NCBI GenBank assembly: GCA_050110875.1
Contig: CP188828.1
Location: 1,054,001 to 1,118,000 of the forward strand
DNA: 64,000 bases
Reading direction: 5' to 3'
Origin: Methyloligella sp050110875
GTDB lineage: Bacteria; Pseudomonadota; Alphaproteobacteria; Rhizobiales; Methyloligellaceae
The notes beneath the pieces are model-generated. The model searched no databases and was not told where the DNA came from. It worked only from the letters and a program-made list of their open reading frames with translations. The translations under genes and the position numbers were made by a program. Of the stretch, positions 24,915-33,131 are shown in pieces. Within the stretch, counting starts at the first letter, position 1. The number at the start of each line of letters is the position of its first letter.

Positions 24915-26143
24915 TTCTCCGCGAAAGGCCGATAGCTGTAGGAATCGGCCCGCGACGAGAAGCTTTTCGGCGCCTGATCGATCACCCGCGGCCCCGAAGG
25001 CTGGACTTCCAGAATCGCAAGACCGCGTTCCGCCGTGCCGTCGGGCAAGAGCCGGAACAGCCCGTCGACCCCGGCAAACCCGGTAGAGCGGGTGAGCTGA
25101 CCCCGGGTATAGCGGTCGCCCGGCGGATTGTTGGAGAGCGACACGGCGAGGCTCACCGCATCGTAGGCGAGGCTCGCAAGACGCGGCGGCTGGCTGCCGT
25201 ATGTTTTCTGATATCGCTGGGCGAAGCCGTTCCAGCCGCTCGGATCGGCCGCCGGGAACCAACCGCCCACGAGCGCCTTCTGGCTGCCGATGTCCGGAGA
25301 ATCCCATTGCCCGGTGCCGAGGAATTGAGCTTGCGCGTTGGTTAGCCCGTTGGAGCTCAGAAGCTGTCCCAGAGAGCGAAGCTCGTCCGGCCCTGCGGGC
25401 AGGAACACGGCATCGATCCGCTGACCGGACTTCACCGCATTGGCGACTCGGCTGACCGGCCCCGCCATGGCGCCGCGATTGCCTGTCGGGTAGGTCGCCC
25501 GCACCACCGTGCGGCCGCCCGCCCCGGCCACGACCTTGGCGAATTCCCGTTCGGCGATGGTCCCGTAGGCGCTCTCGGGGATCAGCACGGCGAAATTCTT
25601 CTTGCCGCGGCCGAGCGCGTAGGAGGCGATGCGCTCCACATCGGCCCCGGCCAGAAAGCTCAGGAGATAGACGTTGTTGCCCGCCACATTGCGGTCGCTG
25701 GAGAAGGCCAGCACCGGAATGCCGGCGCGCCTCGCGACGGGCGCCACGGCGCGGACCTCGTCGGCGAAAAGCGGGCCGATGATCAGCTCGACATTGTCGG
25801 CCACGGCGCTTTCCGCCGCCGCTGCCGCCCCCTGGGGCGTGCCCTTGGTATCTTTGGGGATCAGGGTGACGTTGGGATTGTTGAACTCGAACAGGGCCAG
25901 CTCGCCGGCCTGACGCAGCGCCTTGGCGATCTGCGGCGCATCGCCCGATCCCGAGACCGGCAGGAGCAACGCGACCTTCACGCCGCCGGAGCCGGTCGGC
26001 GCCAGGCTGCCGTTTTGGTCGGAATAGCCGCCGCTGCCGCCCGGCCCGCCGCCGCAGGCCGCCGCGACAAGCGCAACCAGCATGGCGCCAAGCACCACGC
26101 GGGCGGCGCTGATGCCCGCCCAAAATGTCTTGCAAGACCGCAT
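24911..26143 (-). CDS. Penicillin-binding-protein activator / LpoA-like periplasmic-binding lipoprotein
   Basis: This protein of about 410 aa has an N-terminal lipoprotein signal (lipobox 'LVAAAC'), a Gly/Ser-rich linker, and a type 1 periplasmic-binding fold ('VKVALLLPVSGSGDAPQIAKALRQAGELALFEF', and 'GPLFADEVRAVAPVARRAGIPVLAFSSDRNVAG'). It corresponds to the C-terminal half of LpoA (YraM), a lipoprotein activator of PBP1A. The divergent neighbours rsmI and yraN reproduce the enteric yraL-yraM-yraN context, which supports the call over an amino-acid ABC binding protein. ATG 26143 gives a normal signal peptide. Confidence 0.82.
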   Translation of the reverse strand: MRSCKTFWAGISAARVVLGAMLVALVAAACGGGPGGSGGYSDQNGSLAPTGSGGVKVALLLPVSGSGDAPQIAKALRQAGELALFEFNNPNVTLIPKDTKGTPQGAAAAAESAVADNVELIIGPLFADEVRAVAPVARRAGIPVLAFSSDRNVAGNNVYLLSFLAGADVERIASYALGRGKKNFAVLIPESAYGTIAEREFAKVVAGAGGRTVVRATYPTGNRGAMAGPVSRVANAVKSGQRIDAVFLPAGPDELRSLGQLLSSNGLTNAQAQFLGTGQWDSPDIGSQKALVGGWFPAADPSGWNGFAQRYQKTYGSQPPRLASLAYDAVSLAVSLSNNPPGDRYTRGQLTRSTGFAGVDGLFRLLPDGTAERGLAILEVQPSGPRVIDQAPKSFSSRADSYSYRPFAEN

Positions 26144-26311
26144 CGGCCTCAAAACTCGCCTTCTATCCCTGCATCCGGCCAAATTTTTCTTTGTGAGACA
26201 GGTTTGGCCGATTTGCGGCGACTATAGCATGTGAAGATTGGCCCGCCAGAGAACCGCGGATTTTCGCCCTCCTGGCGGTTTGCCGCAGGCTTTGCGCTAT
26301 AAGTTCGTCTC

Positions 26312-27265
26312 ATGAGCAAGCACGACGAGACAACCGAAGACGGCAATGCGGCGGCGCTGCAGGCGAGCGTCACGCGCATGCTTCAGGATTTGGCGGTCAA
26401 ACCGCTTATGCCCGGCCTCTACCTGGTGGCGACGCCGATCGGCAATCTGGGCGATATTTCCCTTCGCGCGCTGGACTGCCTGGCGCGGGCGGATCTGGTG
26501 GCCTGCGAGGACACCCGCCATAGCGGCCGGCTGCTCGCCCATTTCGGCCTGAAGGCGCGGCTTTTGCCCTATCACGAGCATAACGCTGCGAATGCCCGGC
26601 CGAAGCTGCTCTCGGCGCTTCTGGACGGGGCGGCGGTGGCCCTGATCTCCGATGCCGGCACTCCGCTGATCTCCGACCCCGGCTACAAGCTGGTGCGGGA
26701 GGCGCTGGCCGAAGATATCGCCGTCACCGCGATCCCCGGCGCCTCGGCAAGTCTTACGGGGCTCAGCGTCTCCGGCCTGCCCTCGGACAGCTTCTTCTTC
26801 GCCGGCTTCCTGCCACCGAAATCCGCCGCCCGCAAAACCCGGCTGGAAGAGCTGGCCCGGGTGCCGGGTTCGTTGCTTTTCTATGAGACGGGTGCGCGCC
26901 TCGCCGCCGCTCTAACCGACATGGCGGAAATACTGGGCGATCGGGAAGCGGCAACCGCCAAGGAGCTGACCAAGCTGCACGAGCAGGTCGCGCGGGGCAC
27001 ATTGCCGGCCCTTGCCGAGAGCTTCACTGGCGGTGAGCCGCCGAAAGGCGAGTTCGTGGTGATCGTCGCGCCGCCCAGCCAAGCGGCAAAGGAGGCCAGC
27101 GATGCCGAAATCGTCGCTGCGCTGGAGAATGCTCTTGCGACAGAATCGATGCGCGATGCGGTGCAGGCTGTGACCGATGCCCTCGGCACCAAGCGGAAGC
27201 GGGTCTACCGGCTCGGCCTGGCGCTGCAGCAGGGCAAGGACGGGAACGGGGGCGAGGCGCGTTGA
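26312..27265 (+). CDS. rsmI: 16S rRNA (cytidine1402-2'-O)-methyltransferase
   Basis: This 317-aa tetrapyrrole-methylase-fold protein has 'PGLYLVATPIGNLGDISLRALDCLARADLVACEDTRHS', 'ISDAGTPLISDPGYKLV' and 'GLPSDSFFFAGFLP', diagnostic of RsmI. It methylates C1402 of 16S rRNA. It is divergent from the LpoA-like gene and overlaps yraN by 4 bp. Confidence 0.95.
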   Translation: MSKHDETTEDGNAAALQASVTRMLQDLAVKPLMPGLYLVATPIGNLGDISLRALDCLARADLVACEDTRHSGRLLAHFGLKARLLPYHEHNAANARPKLLSALLDGAAVALISDAGTPLISDPGYKLVREALAEDIAVTAIPGASASLTGLSVSGLPSDSFFFAGFLPPKSAARKTRLEELARVPGSLLFYETGARLAAALTDMAEILGDREAATAKELTKLHEQVARGTLPALAESFTGGEPPKGEFVVIVAPPSQAAKEASDAEIVAALENALATESMRDAVQAVTDALGTKRKRVYRLGLALQQGKDGNGGEAR

Positions 27266-27618
27266 GCGAGGCTCGCATCAAAGCCTATCGCCGGGGCGTC
27301 TTCGCCGAGACGCTCGTGGCGTTGTGGCTCCGCCTCAAAGGGCACCGGATCGTCGGGCGCCGCTACAAGACGCCGGTCGGTGAAATCGACCTCATCGCGC
27401 TGAAGGGACGCCAGCTCAGCTTCATCGAGGTGAAGCGCCGCAAGACACAAGAGGATGCCGCCTGGACCCTGCCGACCCGCCAGCGGCGGCGCATCATCCG
27501 CGCGGCGCAATACTGGCTGGCTGGCAATCCCCGCTTTCACGGCTACGACATCCGTTTCGACGTTGTGCTGACCGCGCCGCTTGCCTTCCCCACCCATATC
27601 GAGAACGCCTTTTCTTAA
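27262..27618 (+). CDS. yraN: YraN family (UPF0102) endonuclease-like protein
   Basis: This 118-aa protein has the UPF0102 pattern 'RGVFAETLVALWLRLKGHRIVGRRYKTPVGEIDLIALKGRQLSFIEVKRR', which is a restriction-endonuclease-like (PD-D/ExK) fold. The start is TTG at 27262, overlapping the rsmI stop (TTGA). Its precise role is unknown. Confidence 0.9.
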   Translation: MSEARIKAYRRGVFAETLVALWLRLKGHRIVGRRYKTPVGEIDLIALKGRQLSFIEVKRRKTQEDAAWTLPTRQRRRIIRAAQYWLAGNPRFHGYDIRFDVVLTAPLAFPTHIENAFS

Positions 27619-27715
27619 CCGCCCTTCGTGGACCCGGCGGATTCGCCCTTTGGGAGCCCGCGCGAAGCGCTTATATGGGGCGGACAAACTCGAGGCCGCA
27701 CCGCAAGGAGCCCCC

Positions 27716-28672
27716 ATGGCGCTGAAGACCGCTTTCCAGATGGACCCGATCGAGGGGATCGACATCAAGGGCGATTCCAGCTTCGCCCTGCTGCTGGAGG
27801 CCCAGAAGCGCGGCCACGAGATCTTCTATTACACCCCGGGCAATCTCTCTTTGCGGGACGGGTGCATCGTCGCGAGGGGCGAAACCCTGAGGGTGGAGGA
27901 CACCCCAGGGGCGCATTACGAGCTCTCCGATCCGCGGGTGGAAAATCTCGGCAATCTCGACGTGGTGCTGCTGCGCCAGGATCCGCCCTTCGACATGGCC
28001 TATCTGACCACGACCCACCTTCTGGAACGGATCCAGGGCGAGACCCTGGTGGTGAACGATCCGGCCTGGATCCGGAATTCGCCGGAGAAGATCTTCGTTC
28101 TCGATTATCTCGACCTGATGCCGCCGACCCTGATCACCCGGTCGCTGGACGAGGTGAAGACGTTCCGAGAGGAGCACGAGGACATCATCGTCAAGCCGCT
28201 GTTCGGCAATGGCGGGGCGGCCGTGTTCCGCATCCCGCCGGGCGACACCAATCTCAACGCCCTGGTCGAGCTGTTCGGCATCGTGTTCCGCGAGCCGATG
28301 ATGGTGCAGCGCTACGTGCCCGAGGTCCGCAAGGGCGACAAGCGCATCATCCTGGTGGATGGCGAATTCGCCGGTGCCATCAACCGGGTGCCCGCGGAAG
28401 ACGAGACCCGCTCCAACATGCATGTGGGCGGCACGCCGGAGGCAGCCGGGCTCACCGAGTGGGAGAAGGAGATCTGCGCCAGGCTCGGGCCGGAGCTGAA
28501 GCGGCGCGGGCTGCTCTTCGTCGGCATCGACGTGATCGGCGACTTCCTCACCGAGATCAACGTCACCTCCCCCACCGGCATCCGCGAGATCAAGCGCTTC
28601 GGCGGCGAGGATATCGCGGTGCTGATCTGGGACGCCATCGAGCGGAAGGCGGCGGAGAAATCGGCCCGCTAA
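27716..28672 (+). CDS. gshB: Glutathione synthetase
   Basis: This 318-aa ATP-grasp enzyme has 'MDPIEGIDIKGDSSFALLLEAQKRGHE', 'IIVKPLFGNGGAAVF' and 'GLLFVGIDVIGDFLTEINVTSPTGIREI'. It joins gamma-glutamylcysteine to glycine. ATG 27716 has AAGGAG upstream. Glutathione supply links it functionally to the GSH-dependent persulfide dioxygenase domain at 0.7 kb. The stop overlaps the convergent 2TM gene by 4 bp. Confidence 0.96.
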   Translation: MALKTAFQMDPIEGIDIKGDSSFALLLEAQKRGHEIFYYTPGNLSLRDGCIVARGETLRVEDTPGAHYELSDPRVENLGNLDVVLLRQDPPFDMAYLTTTHLLERIQGETLVVNDPAWIRNSPEKIFVLDYLDLMPPTLITRSLDEVKTFREEHEDIIVKPLFGNGGAAVFRIPPGDTNLNALVELFGIVFREPMMVQRYVPEVRKGDKRIILVDGEFAGAINRVPAEDETRSNMHVGGTPEAAGLTEWEKEICARLGPELKRRGLLFVGIDVIGDFLTEINVTSPTGIREIKRFGGEDIAVLIWDAIERKAAEKSAR

Positions 28673-28884
28673 CGCGGGTGGGTCGCTGCGGCTTCTTCCC
28701 GCTGGCACCGCCGGTAAGCGGCCACGGCGTGAGCCGCGATACCGAGCCCCCAGCCGCCGACCACCCATAAGAACCAGGGATGGTCCGGGTTTCGGGAGAG
28801 ATTCAGGATGGCGAGGCCGAACACCACCACCACATAGGCGGCGAAATGGATGATCAGCCCGCGCGGCGGAAATCCTTTCGGCAT
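28669..28884 (-). CDS. 2TM-domain membrane protein
   Basis: This 71-aa protein has two transmembrane helices ('GLIIHFAAYVVVVFGLAILNL' and 'WFLWVVGGWGLGIAAHAVAAY') and the WxLGWGxGxxxHA-type pattern of 2TM-domain proteins. Function unknown. The start at 28884 is preferred, because the longer frame to 28971 adds residues unlike the family. Confidence 0.7.
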   Translation of the reverse strand: MPKGFPPRGLIIHFAAYVVVVFGLAILNLSRNPDHPWFLWVVGGWGLGIAAHAVAAYRRCQREEAAATHPR

Positions 28885-28985
28885 GAGCGTATCCTCGAAC
28901 ACCTTAACAGCGGAGCCAGGGCCGTTGTGCACGGCCCTCGGCCAACGCAAAATTAGCATATCGCTTTTCAACCGCGGACAGCAGC

Positions 28986-29366
28986 ATGCTTTATCTAGGT
29001 CTGGCGATCGCCGTGGTCGCGGTGCTGCTCGCGCAAATCCCGGGTGTGATCCAGCAATGGCACGAGAACCGGCGGGACGTCTTCAAAACCCTTTGGATGA
29101 CGGGCATCTATCTCGCCTATCTGGCGATCGGTCTGGGGCTTTACGCCGCTGTCCTGGACGCCGAGGAAGCCACGGGGGTCAGGGCCTTCCTCGCCGTGGG
29201 GTTCGTGCTCGCCTGGATCTTCTACGGCGCACTGCCGCTTTTGCGCCATGTGCCCCACCGCCGAGAACCGCCGCGCTGGCTCTTGCAGCCCGGTGCTTTG
29301 GACGCCGCTCTGCTGGCTGCGATCCTCGTCTGCATCTTGTCCTATGCCTGGATGTCGGCGGGATAA
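28986..29366 (+). CDS. Small integral membrane protein, unknown
   Basis: This 126-aa protein has about four hydrophobic helices (residues 2-20, 36-55, 66-85 and 105-123) and a basic cytoplasmic loop 'RHVPHRREPPR'. No motif is recognised. It lies just upstream of the comM-like gene on the same strand. Confidence 0.6.
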   Translation: MLYLGLAIAVVAVLLAQIPGVIQQWHENRRDVFKTLWMTGIYLAYLAIGLGLYAAVLDAEEATGVRAFLAVGFVLAWIFYGALPLLRHVPHRREPPRWLLQPGALDAALLAAILVCILSYAWMSAG

Positions 29367-29465
29367 GAGAAGATTTTCAGTGACTTAGTTAGAGTTCCCA
29401 TTTTGTTCTTGCTTCAGCGTCAGGTTGCAGTAAGCTTTTCGGCACGTTTTTGGTTGGGGGTGCCG

Positions 29466-31028
29466 ATGTTCGCACGGGTCACGACGGTTGCATTCGAGGG
29501 GATCGAGGCGAGAGCCGTCGATGTCCAGGTTCAGATCGGCTCGGGGCTTCCCGCCTTCACCATCGTGGGTCTGCCCGACAAGGCCGTGGCTGAGAGCCGG
29601 GAGCGGGTGCGCGGCGCGTTGAACGCCATCGGGCTGGCCCTGCCGCCGAAGCGCATCACCGTCAATCTGGCGCCGGCCGATCTCCCCAAGGAAGGCAGTC
29701 ATTACGACCTCCCCATTGCTTTGGGGCTGATGGCGGCCGCCGGGGCGGTGGCGCCGGATGCCATCGAAGGTTTCGTGGTGCTGGGGGAATTGGCCCTGGA
29801 CGGATCGGTGGCGGCGGTGGCCGGCACCTTGCCCGCAGCGATCGGCGCGAATGCGCTGGATAAGGGCCTGATCTGCCCGAAAGCGTGCGGCGCCGAAGCG
29901 GCCTGGGCCGCGGCGGATATGGCGATCCTCGCGCCGGGCAACCTGCTCGCCCTGATCAATCACTTCAAAGGCCTGCAGAGCTTGCCCCGCCCGGAGCCCG
30001 CCGCCGAAGCGGAGGAAGAGGCGATGCCCGATCTGAAGGACATCAAGGGCCAGGAGAGCGCCAAGCGGGCCTTGGAGGTGGCTGCGGCCGGTGGGCACAA
30101 CCTGCTCATGGTGGGGCCGCCGGGATCGGGCAAATCCATGCTGGCGCGGCGCCTGCCCTCGATTCTGCCGGCCTTGGAACCGGCGGAGATGCTGGAAGTC
30201 AGCATGATCCGCAGTCTCGCTGGCGATCTGAACGGCGGTGCCATCGGCCGGGCGAGGCCCTTCCGCAGTCCCCATCACTCTGCCAGCATGGCGGCTCTGG
30301 TCGGCGGCGGTACGCGAGCGCGTCCGGGCGAGGCGGCCCTGGCGCATCTCGGCGTGCTCTTCCTGGACGAATTGCCGGAATTCCAGCCTCAGGTGCTGGA
30401 CGCGCTTCGCCAGCCTTTGGAGAGCGGCGAATCGGTGATCGTGCGGGCCAATCACCGTATCGCCTATCCCTCGCGCATCCAGCTTGTCGCGGCGATGAAT
30501 CCCTGCCGCTGCGGCCGCGCCGGCGAGCCGGGCTATGCCTGCCGCCAGGGCAAAGGCTGTGCGGACCGTTATCAGGCGCGCATCTCCGGCCCCCTGCTCG
30601 ACCGGATCGACATCCAGATCGAGGTGCCGGCGGTGAGCGCGGCCGATCTCGCCCTGCCGGCGGCGGCCGAAGGAAGCGCCGAAGTCCGCCGCCGTGTGGT
30701 GGCGGCCCGCCAAATCCAGGCTGCCCGCCTGAAGGAGCTCGGTCAGAGGCGGGCGCGCACCAACGCGGATTGCGAAGGAAGCCTGCTGGAAGAGATCGCA
30801 GAGCCCGATACGGCAGGTCTCGCATTGCTGCGCGAGGCGGCGGAAACCTTGGGCCTCAGCGCCCGCGGGTATCACCGGTCCTTGCGGGTGGCGCGCACCC
30901 TTGCCGATCTCGACGGAGAGACGAAAGTCTCCCGGCTTCACATCGCCGAAGCGCTCAGCTATCGCGGCGAGACCTTGCGCGGTCAGCGCGCGCAAGGCCA
31001 CGCCCTTGAACGCCTCGCCTGCGCCTGA
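29466..31028 (+). CDS. comM: ComM/YifB-like Mg-chelatase-related AAA+ ATPase
   Basis: This 520-aa protein begins 'MFARVTTVAFEGIEARAVDVQVQI', then has the Lon-protease-like fold segment ('LPDKAVAESRERVRGAL'), Walker A 'GPPGSGKSML', Walker B 'VLFLDELPEF' and 'AAMNPCRCG'. In naturally transformable bacteria ComM is a hexameric branch-migration helicase that aids recombination. Its role in non-competent bacteria is unclear. ATG 29466 gives the family N-terminus. Confidence 0.92.
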   Translation: MFARVTTVAFEGIEARAVDVQVQIGSGLPAFTIVGLPDKAVAESRERVRGALNAIGLALPPKRITVNLAPADLPKEGSHYDLPIALGLMAAAGAVAPDAIEGFVVLGELALDGSVAAVAGTLPAAIGANALDKGLICPKACGAEAAWAAADMAILAPGNLLALINHFKGLQSLPRPEPAAEAEEEAMPDLKDIKGQESAKRALEVAAAGGHNLLMVGPPGSGKSMLARRLPSILPALEPAEMLEVSMIRSLAGDLNGGAIGRARPFRSPHHSASMAALVGGGTRARPGEAALAHLGVLFLDELPEFQPQVLDALRQPLESGESVIVRANHRIAYPSRIQLVAAMNPCRCGRAGEPGYACRQGKGCADRYQARISGPLLDRIDIQIEVPAVSAADLALPAAAEGSAEVRRRVVAARQIQAARLKELGQRRARTNADCEGSLLEEIAEPDTAGLALLREAAETLGLSARGYHRSLRVARTLADLDGETKVSRLHIAEALSYRGETLRGQRAQGHALERLACA

Positions 31029-31187
31029 CCTCGGTTTTACCCTCACTCCGCCATAGAAAAACGCCATTGTCGCACTGGCATCGCCACGCTGAGCCGTTAC
31101 ACTCGGCCCTGCCGAGGGGAAGTATGTGCGGCTGCGATGCCTTGTTCAGGCTCGCCCCACAGTAAATTCGAGGGTTCACGGGGGCGG

Positions 31188-32294
31188 ATGCGCGGGCCGA
31201 ACGCTATCGATTTTTGGCGTGGATACGCCCTCATCTGCATCTTCGTCGACCATATTCCCGGCAATCCGCTGGAGCGGGTCACCTTACGCAATTTCACGAT
31301 TTGCGACGCCGCGGAGCTGTTCGTGTTCCTGGCCGGCTGGTCGGTCTCCCTGGCCACGGGCGGCCCGAAACGGGCCCATACGCCCGGCCGGGTCACGATC
31401 CGCTTTCTGTCCCGCATGGTCGAGGTCTACCGGGCGCAAATCACCATCACGATCATCGCGCTGGCCATTCTGGCGGGCGCCGCCCTGTGGCTGGAGAACA
31501 ACCTTTATCTCGAATGGCATAATGCGGAGCCGGTCTTCACAGCGCCCGTCTGGACCACGCCGGCGATCGCGCTGATGACCCATCAGCTCGGCTTCTTCAA
31601 TATTTTGCCCCTCTACGTGGTGCTGCTGGCCATGGCACCGGCGATCGTGGTGATCGGGCGGAAATCGCTTCTCCTGTGCGGTCTGGTTTCCTTCCTCCTC
31701 TACGTCCTGACCCTGATTTTTCAGATCAACCTGCCCTCCTGGCCCTATGCGGGGCACTGGTTCCTCGACCCCTTCGCCTGGCAGTTCCTCTTCGCTCTTG
31801 GCTTCATCGGTGCGGAGCTTTCGGCACAAGGCCGTCTCGAGGCGATGGTCAAGCCGCTCTTCTGGCCAGCGGTGGCGATCTTGGCCGTTGGCGTCGTGGT
31901 GCGGTTCATCGGTTATTACCCCGATCCGATGCAGGTGCCCGCCCCACGTATGTTTTTTCTGTTCGACAAGACCTATCTCTCACCTGCAAGGCTGATCAGC
32001 CTGCTGGCATTGGTGATTTGCTTCGCCGGGGTCTATGGCCGCATCGCCGTTCTCAGCGAGCGGCTGGTCGAGACGTTTTCGACTCTGGGAAGAAACTCGC
32101 TGGCGGTGTTTTCGGTTGGCTCTTTGTTAAGCCTGATCGGGCAAATTGTGCGCTTCGAGTCCGGCGGGCTGGTTATCGTGGACTTGGCCTATTCCGCCCT
32201 CGGGATCGGCCTGATGATATTCACAGCGTGGTTCGTCGAATGGCGTCTAAGAGCAAAACGACCATCCTCACAGCCCTCTGCCTCGCTGGCGTGA
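31188..32294 (+). CDS. opgC: OpgC-like integral membrane succinyltransferase/acyltransferase
   Basis: This 368-aa protein has about 10 transmembrane segments and the OpgC pattern 'AIDFWRGYALICIFVDHIPGNPLERVTLRNFTICDAAELFVFLAGWS'. OpgC adds succinyl groups to osmoregulated periplasmic glucans. No opgG or opgH is nearby, so the acceptor could be another glycan. It overlaps the following secreted SGNH protein gene by 55 bp. Confidence 0.85.
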   Translation: MRGPNAIDFWRGYALICIFVDHIPGNPLERVTLRNFTICDAAELFVFLAGWSVSLATGGPKRAHTPGRVTIRFLSRMVEVYRAQITITIIALAILAGAALWLENNLYLEWHNAEPVFTAPVWTTPAIALMTHQLGFFNILPLYVVLLAMAPAIVVIGRKSLLLCGLVSFLLYVLTLIFQINLPSWPYAGHWFLDPFAWQFLFALGFIGAELSAQGRLEAMVKPLFWPAVAILAVGVVVRFIGYYPDPMQVPAPRMFFLFDKTYLSPARLISLLALVICFAGVYGRIAVLSERLVETFSTLGRNSLAVFSVGSLLSLIGQIVRFESGGLVIVDLAYSALGIGLMIFTAWFVEWRLRAKRPSSQPSASLA

Positions 32295-33055
32295 GTGCAT
32301 TCCTGCTCTTCGCGCCGGCCGATCCCCTGCAGACCGCACCATCCCGCGCCCAACTTCCTGAACCGAAACATACCGCAGCCCCGAACTGTGTCGGCGACTC
32401 CGGAACCCGGCCGAAGCCGGCCACTCTGAAAAGCTTGCCGCAAGCCCTTGCGACGGACGATACGCTCACCGTGCTGGCGCTCGGATCTGCCGCTTATGAG
32501 GAAGGGCCGTTCGCACAGGACGAAAGCTACCCGGACCAACTGAGCGCCTATCTGCGGTCCGTCTTCAAGGATCAGCGGGTTGAGCTCGTATCGCGCAATG
32601 TCTCGGGGGAGGTGGCCCGGGATGCAGGCGCGCGGATACGGGCGGAGATCGCCGAGACGAGACCCGATCTGGTGGTCTGGCAGGCGGGGACGGTGGACGC
32701 GCTGGCGCGGGTCGATCTGAACGAGTTCGAAACGGCCTTCACGGAGACGCTCGACTGGCTCGAGCAGCACGGTATCGACGTGGTGCTGGTGGACCCGCGC
32801 TACGTGCCGGGTCTGGCCGACGACCCGGCCTATCGGCGTATCGTCGGCGCCATCTGGTACTACGCCTCGACCCGCGATATCCCGCTGGTGCGCCGCTACG
32901 ATATGATGCGCAGCCTGACCCTTCCCGGCGACAGCAACGAGACGCCGCCGGAGCATCGGCTGACAGGTTTCGACCGCCATTGCATGGCGCGCAAGGTCGC
33001 CGAGGTCATCGTGGTAAGCAGCAATGCCGAACGCACCGGCAAGCGCCGGCATTAA
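32240..33055 (+). CDS. Secreted SGNH/GDSL-like hydrolase
   Basis: This 271-aa protein has an N-terminal hydrophobic signal ('TTILTALCLAGVSAFLLFAPA') and a Pro-rich linker. The SGNH-like core reads 'LTVLALGSAAYEEG' (block I with Ser in GS), 'NVSGEVARD' (block II-like), 'VVWQAGTVDALA' (block III position) and 'GFDRHCMARKVAEVI' (C-terminal D..H). It overlaps opgC by 55 bp, so it probably acts on the same periplasmic glycan as an acyl esterase or transferase. The catalytic residues are by pattern only. Confidence 0.65.
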   Translation: MASKSKTTILTALCLAGVSAFLLFAPADPLQTAPSRAQLPEPKHTAAPNCVGDSGTRPKPATLKSLPQALATDDTLTVLALGSAAYEEGPFAQDESYPDQLSAYLRSVFKDQRVELVSRNVSGEVARDAGARIRAEIAETRPDLVVWQAGTVDALARVDLNEFETAFTETLDWLEQHGIDVVLVDPRYVPGLADDPAYRRIVGAIWYYASTRDIPLVRRYDMMRSLTLPGDSNETPPEHRLTGFDRHCMARKVAEVIVVSSNAERTGKRRH

Positions 33056-33131
33056 AGTCTTTCTCAAGCCTTTTCTGCTTGGCTGATCGGCTTAGGGAGC
33101 CTTCCACGCCCGAAACGGCGAGTGATCCAGT

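Noticed and set aside
29385..31067. 560-codon minus-strand frame opposite the comM-like gene
   Set aside because: Low-complexity antisense shadow. The sense-strand AAA+ gene is unmistakable.
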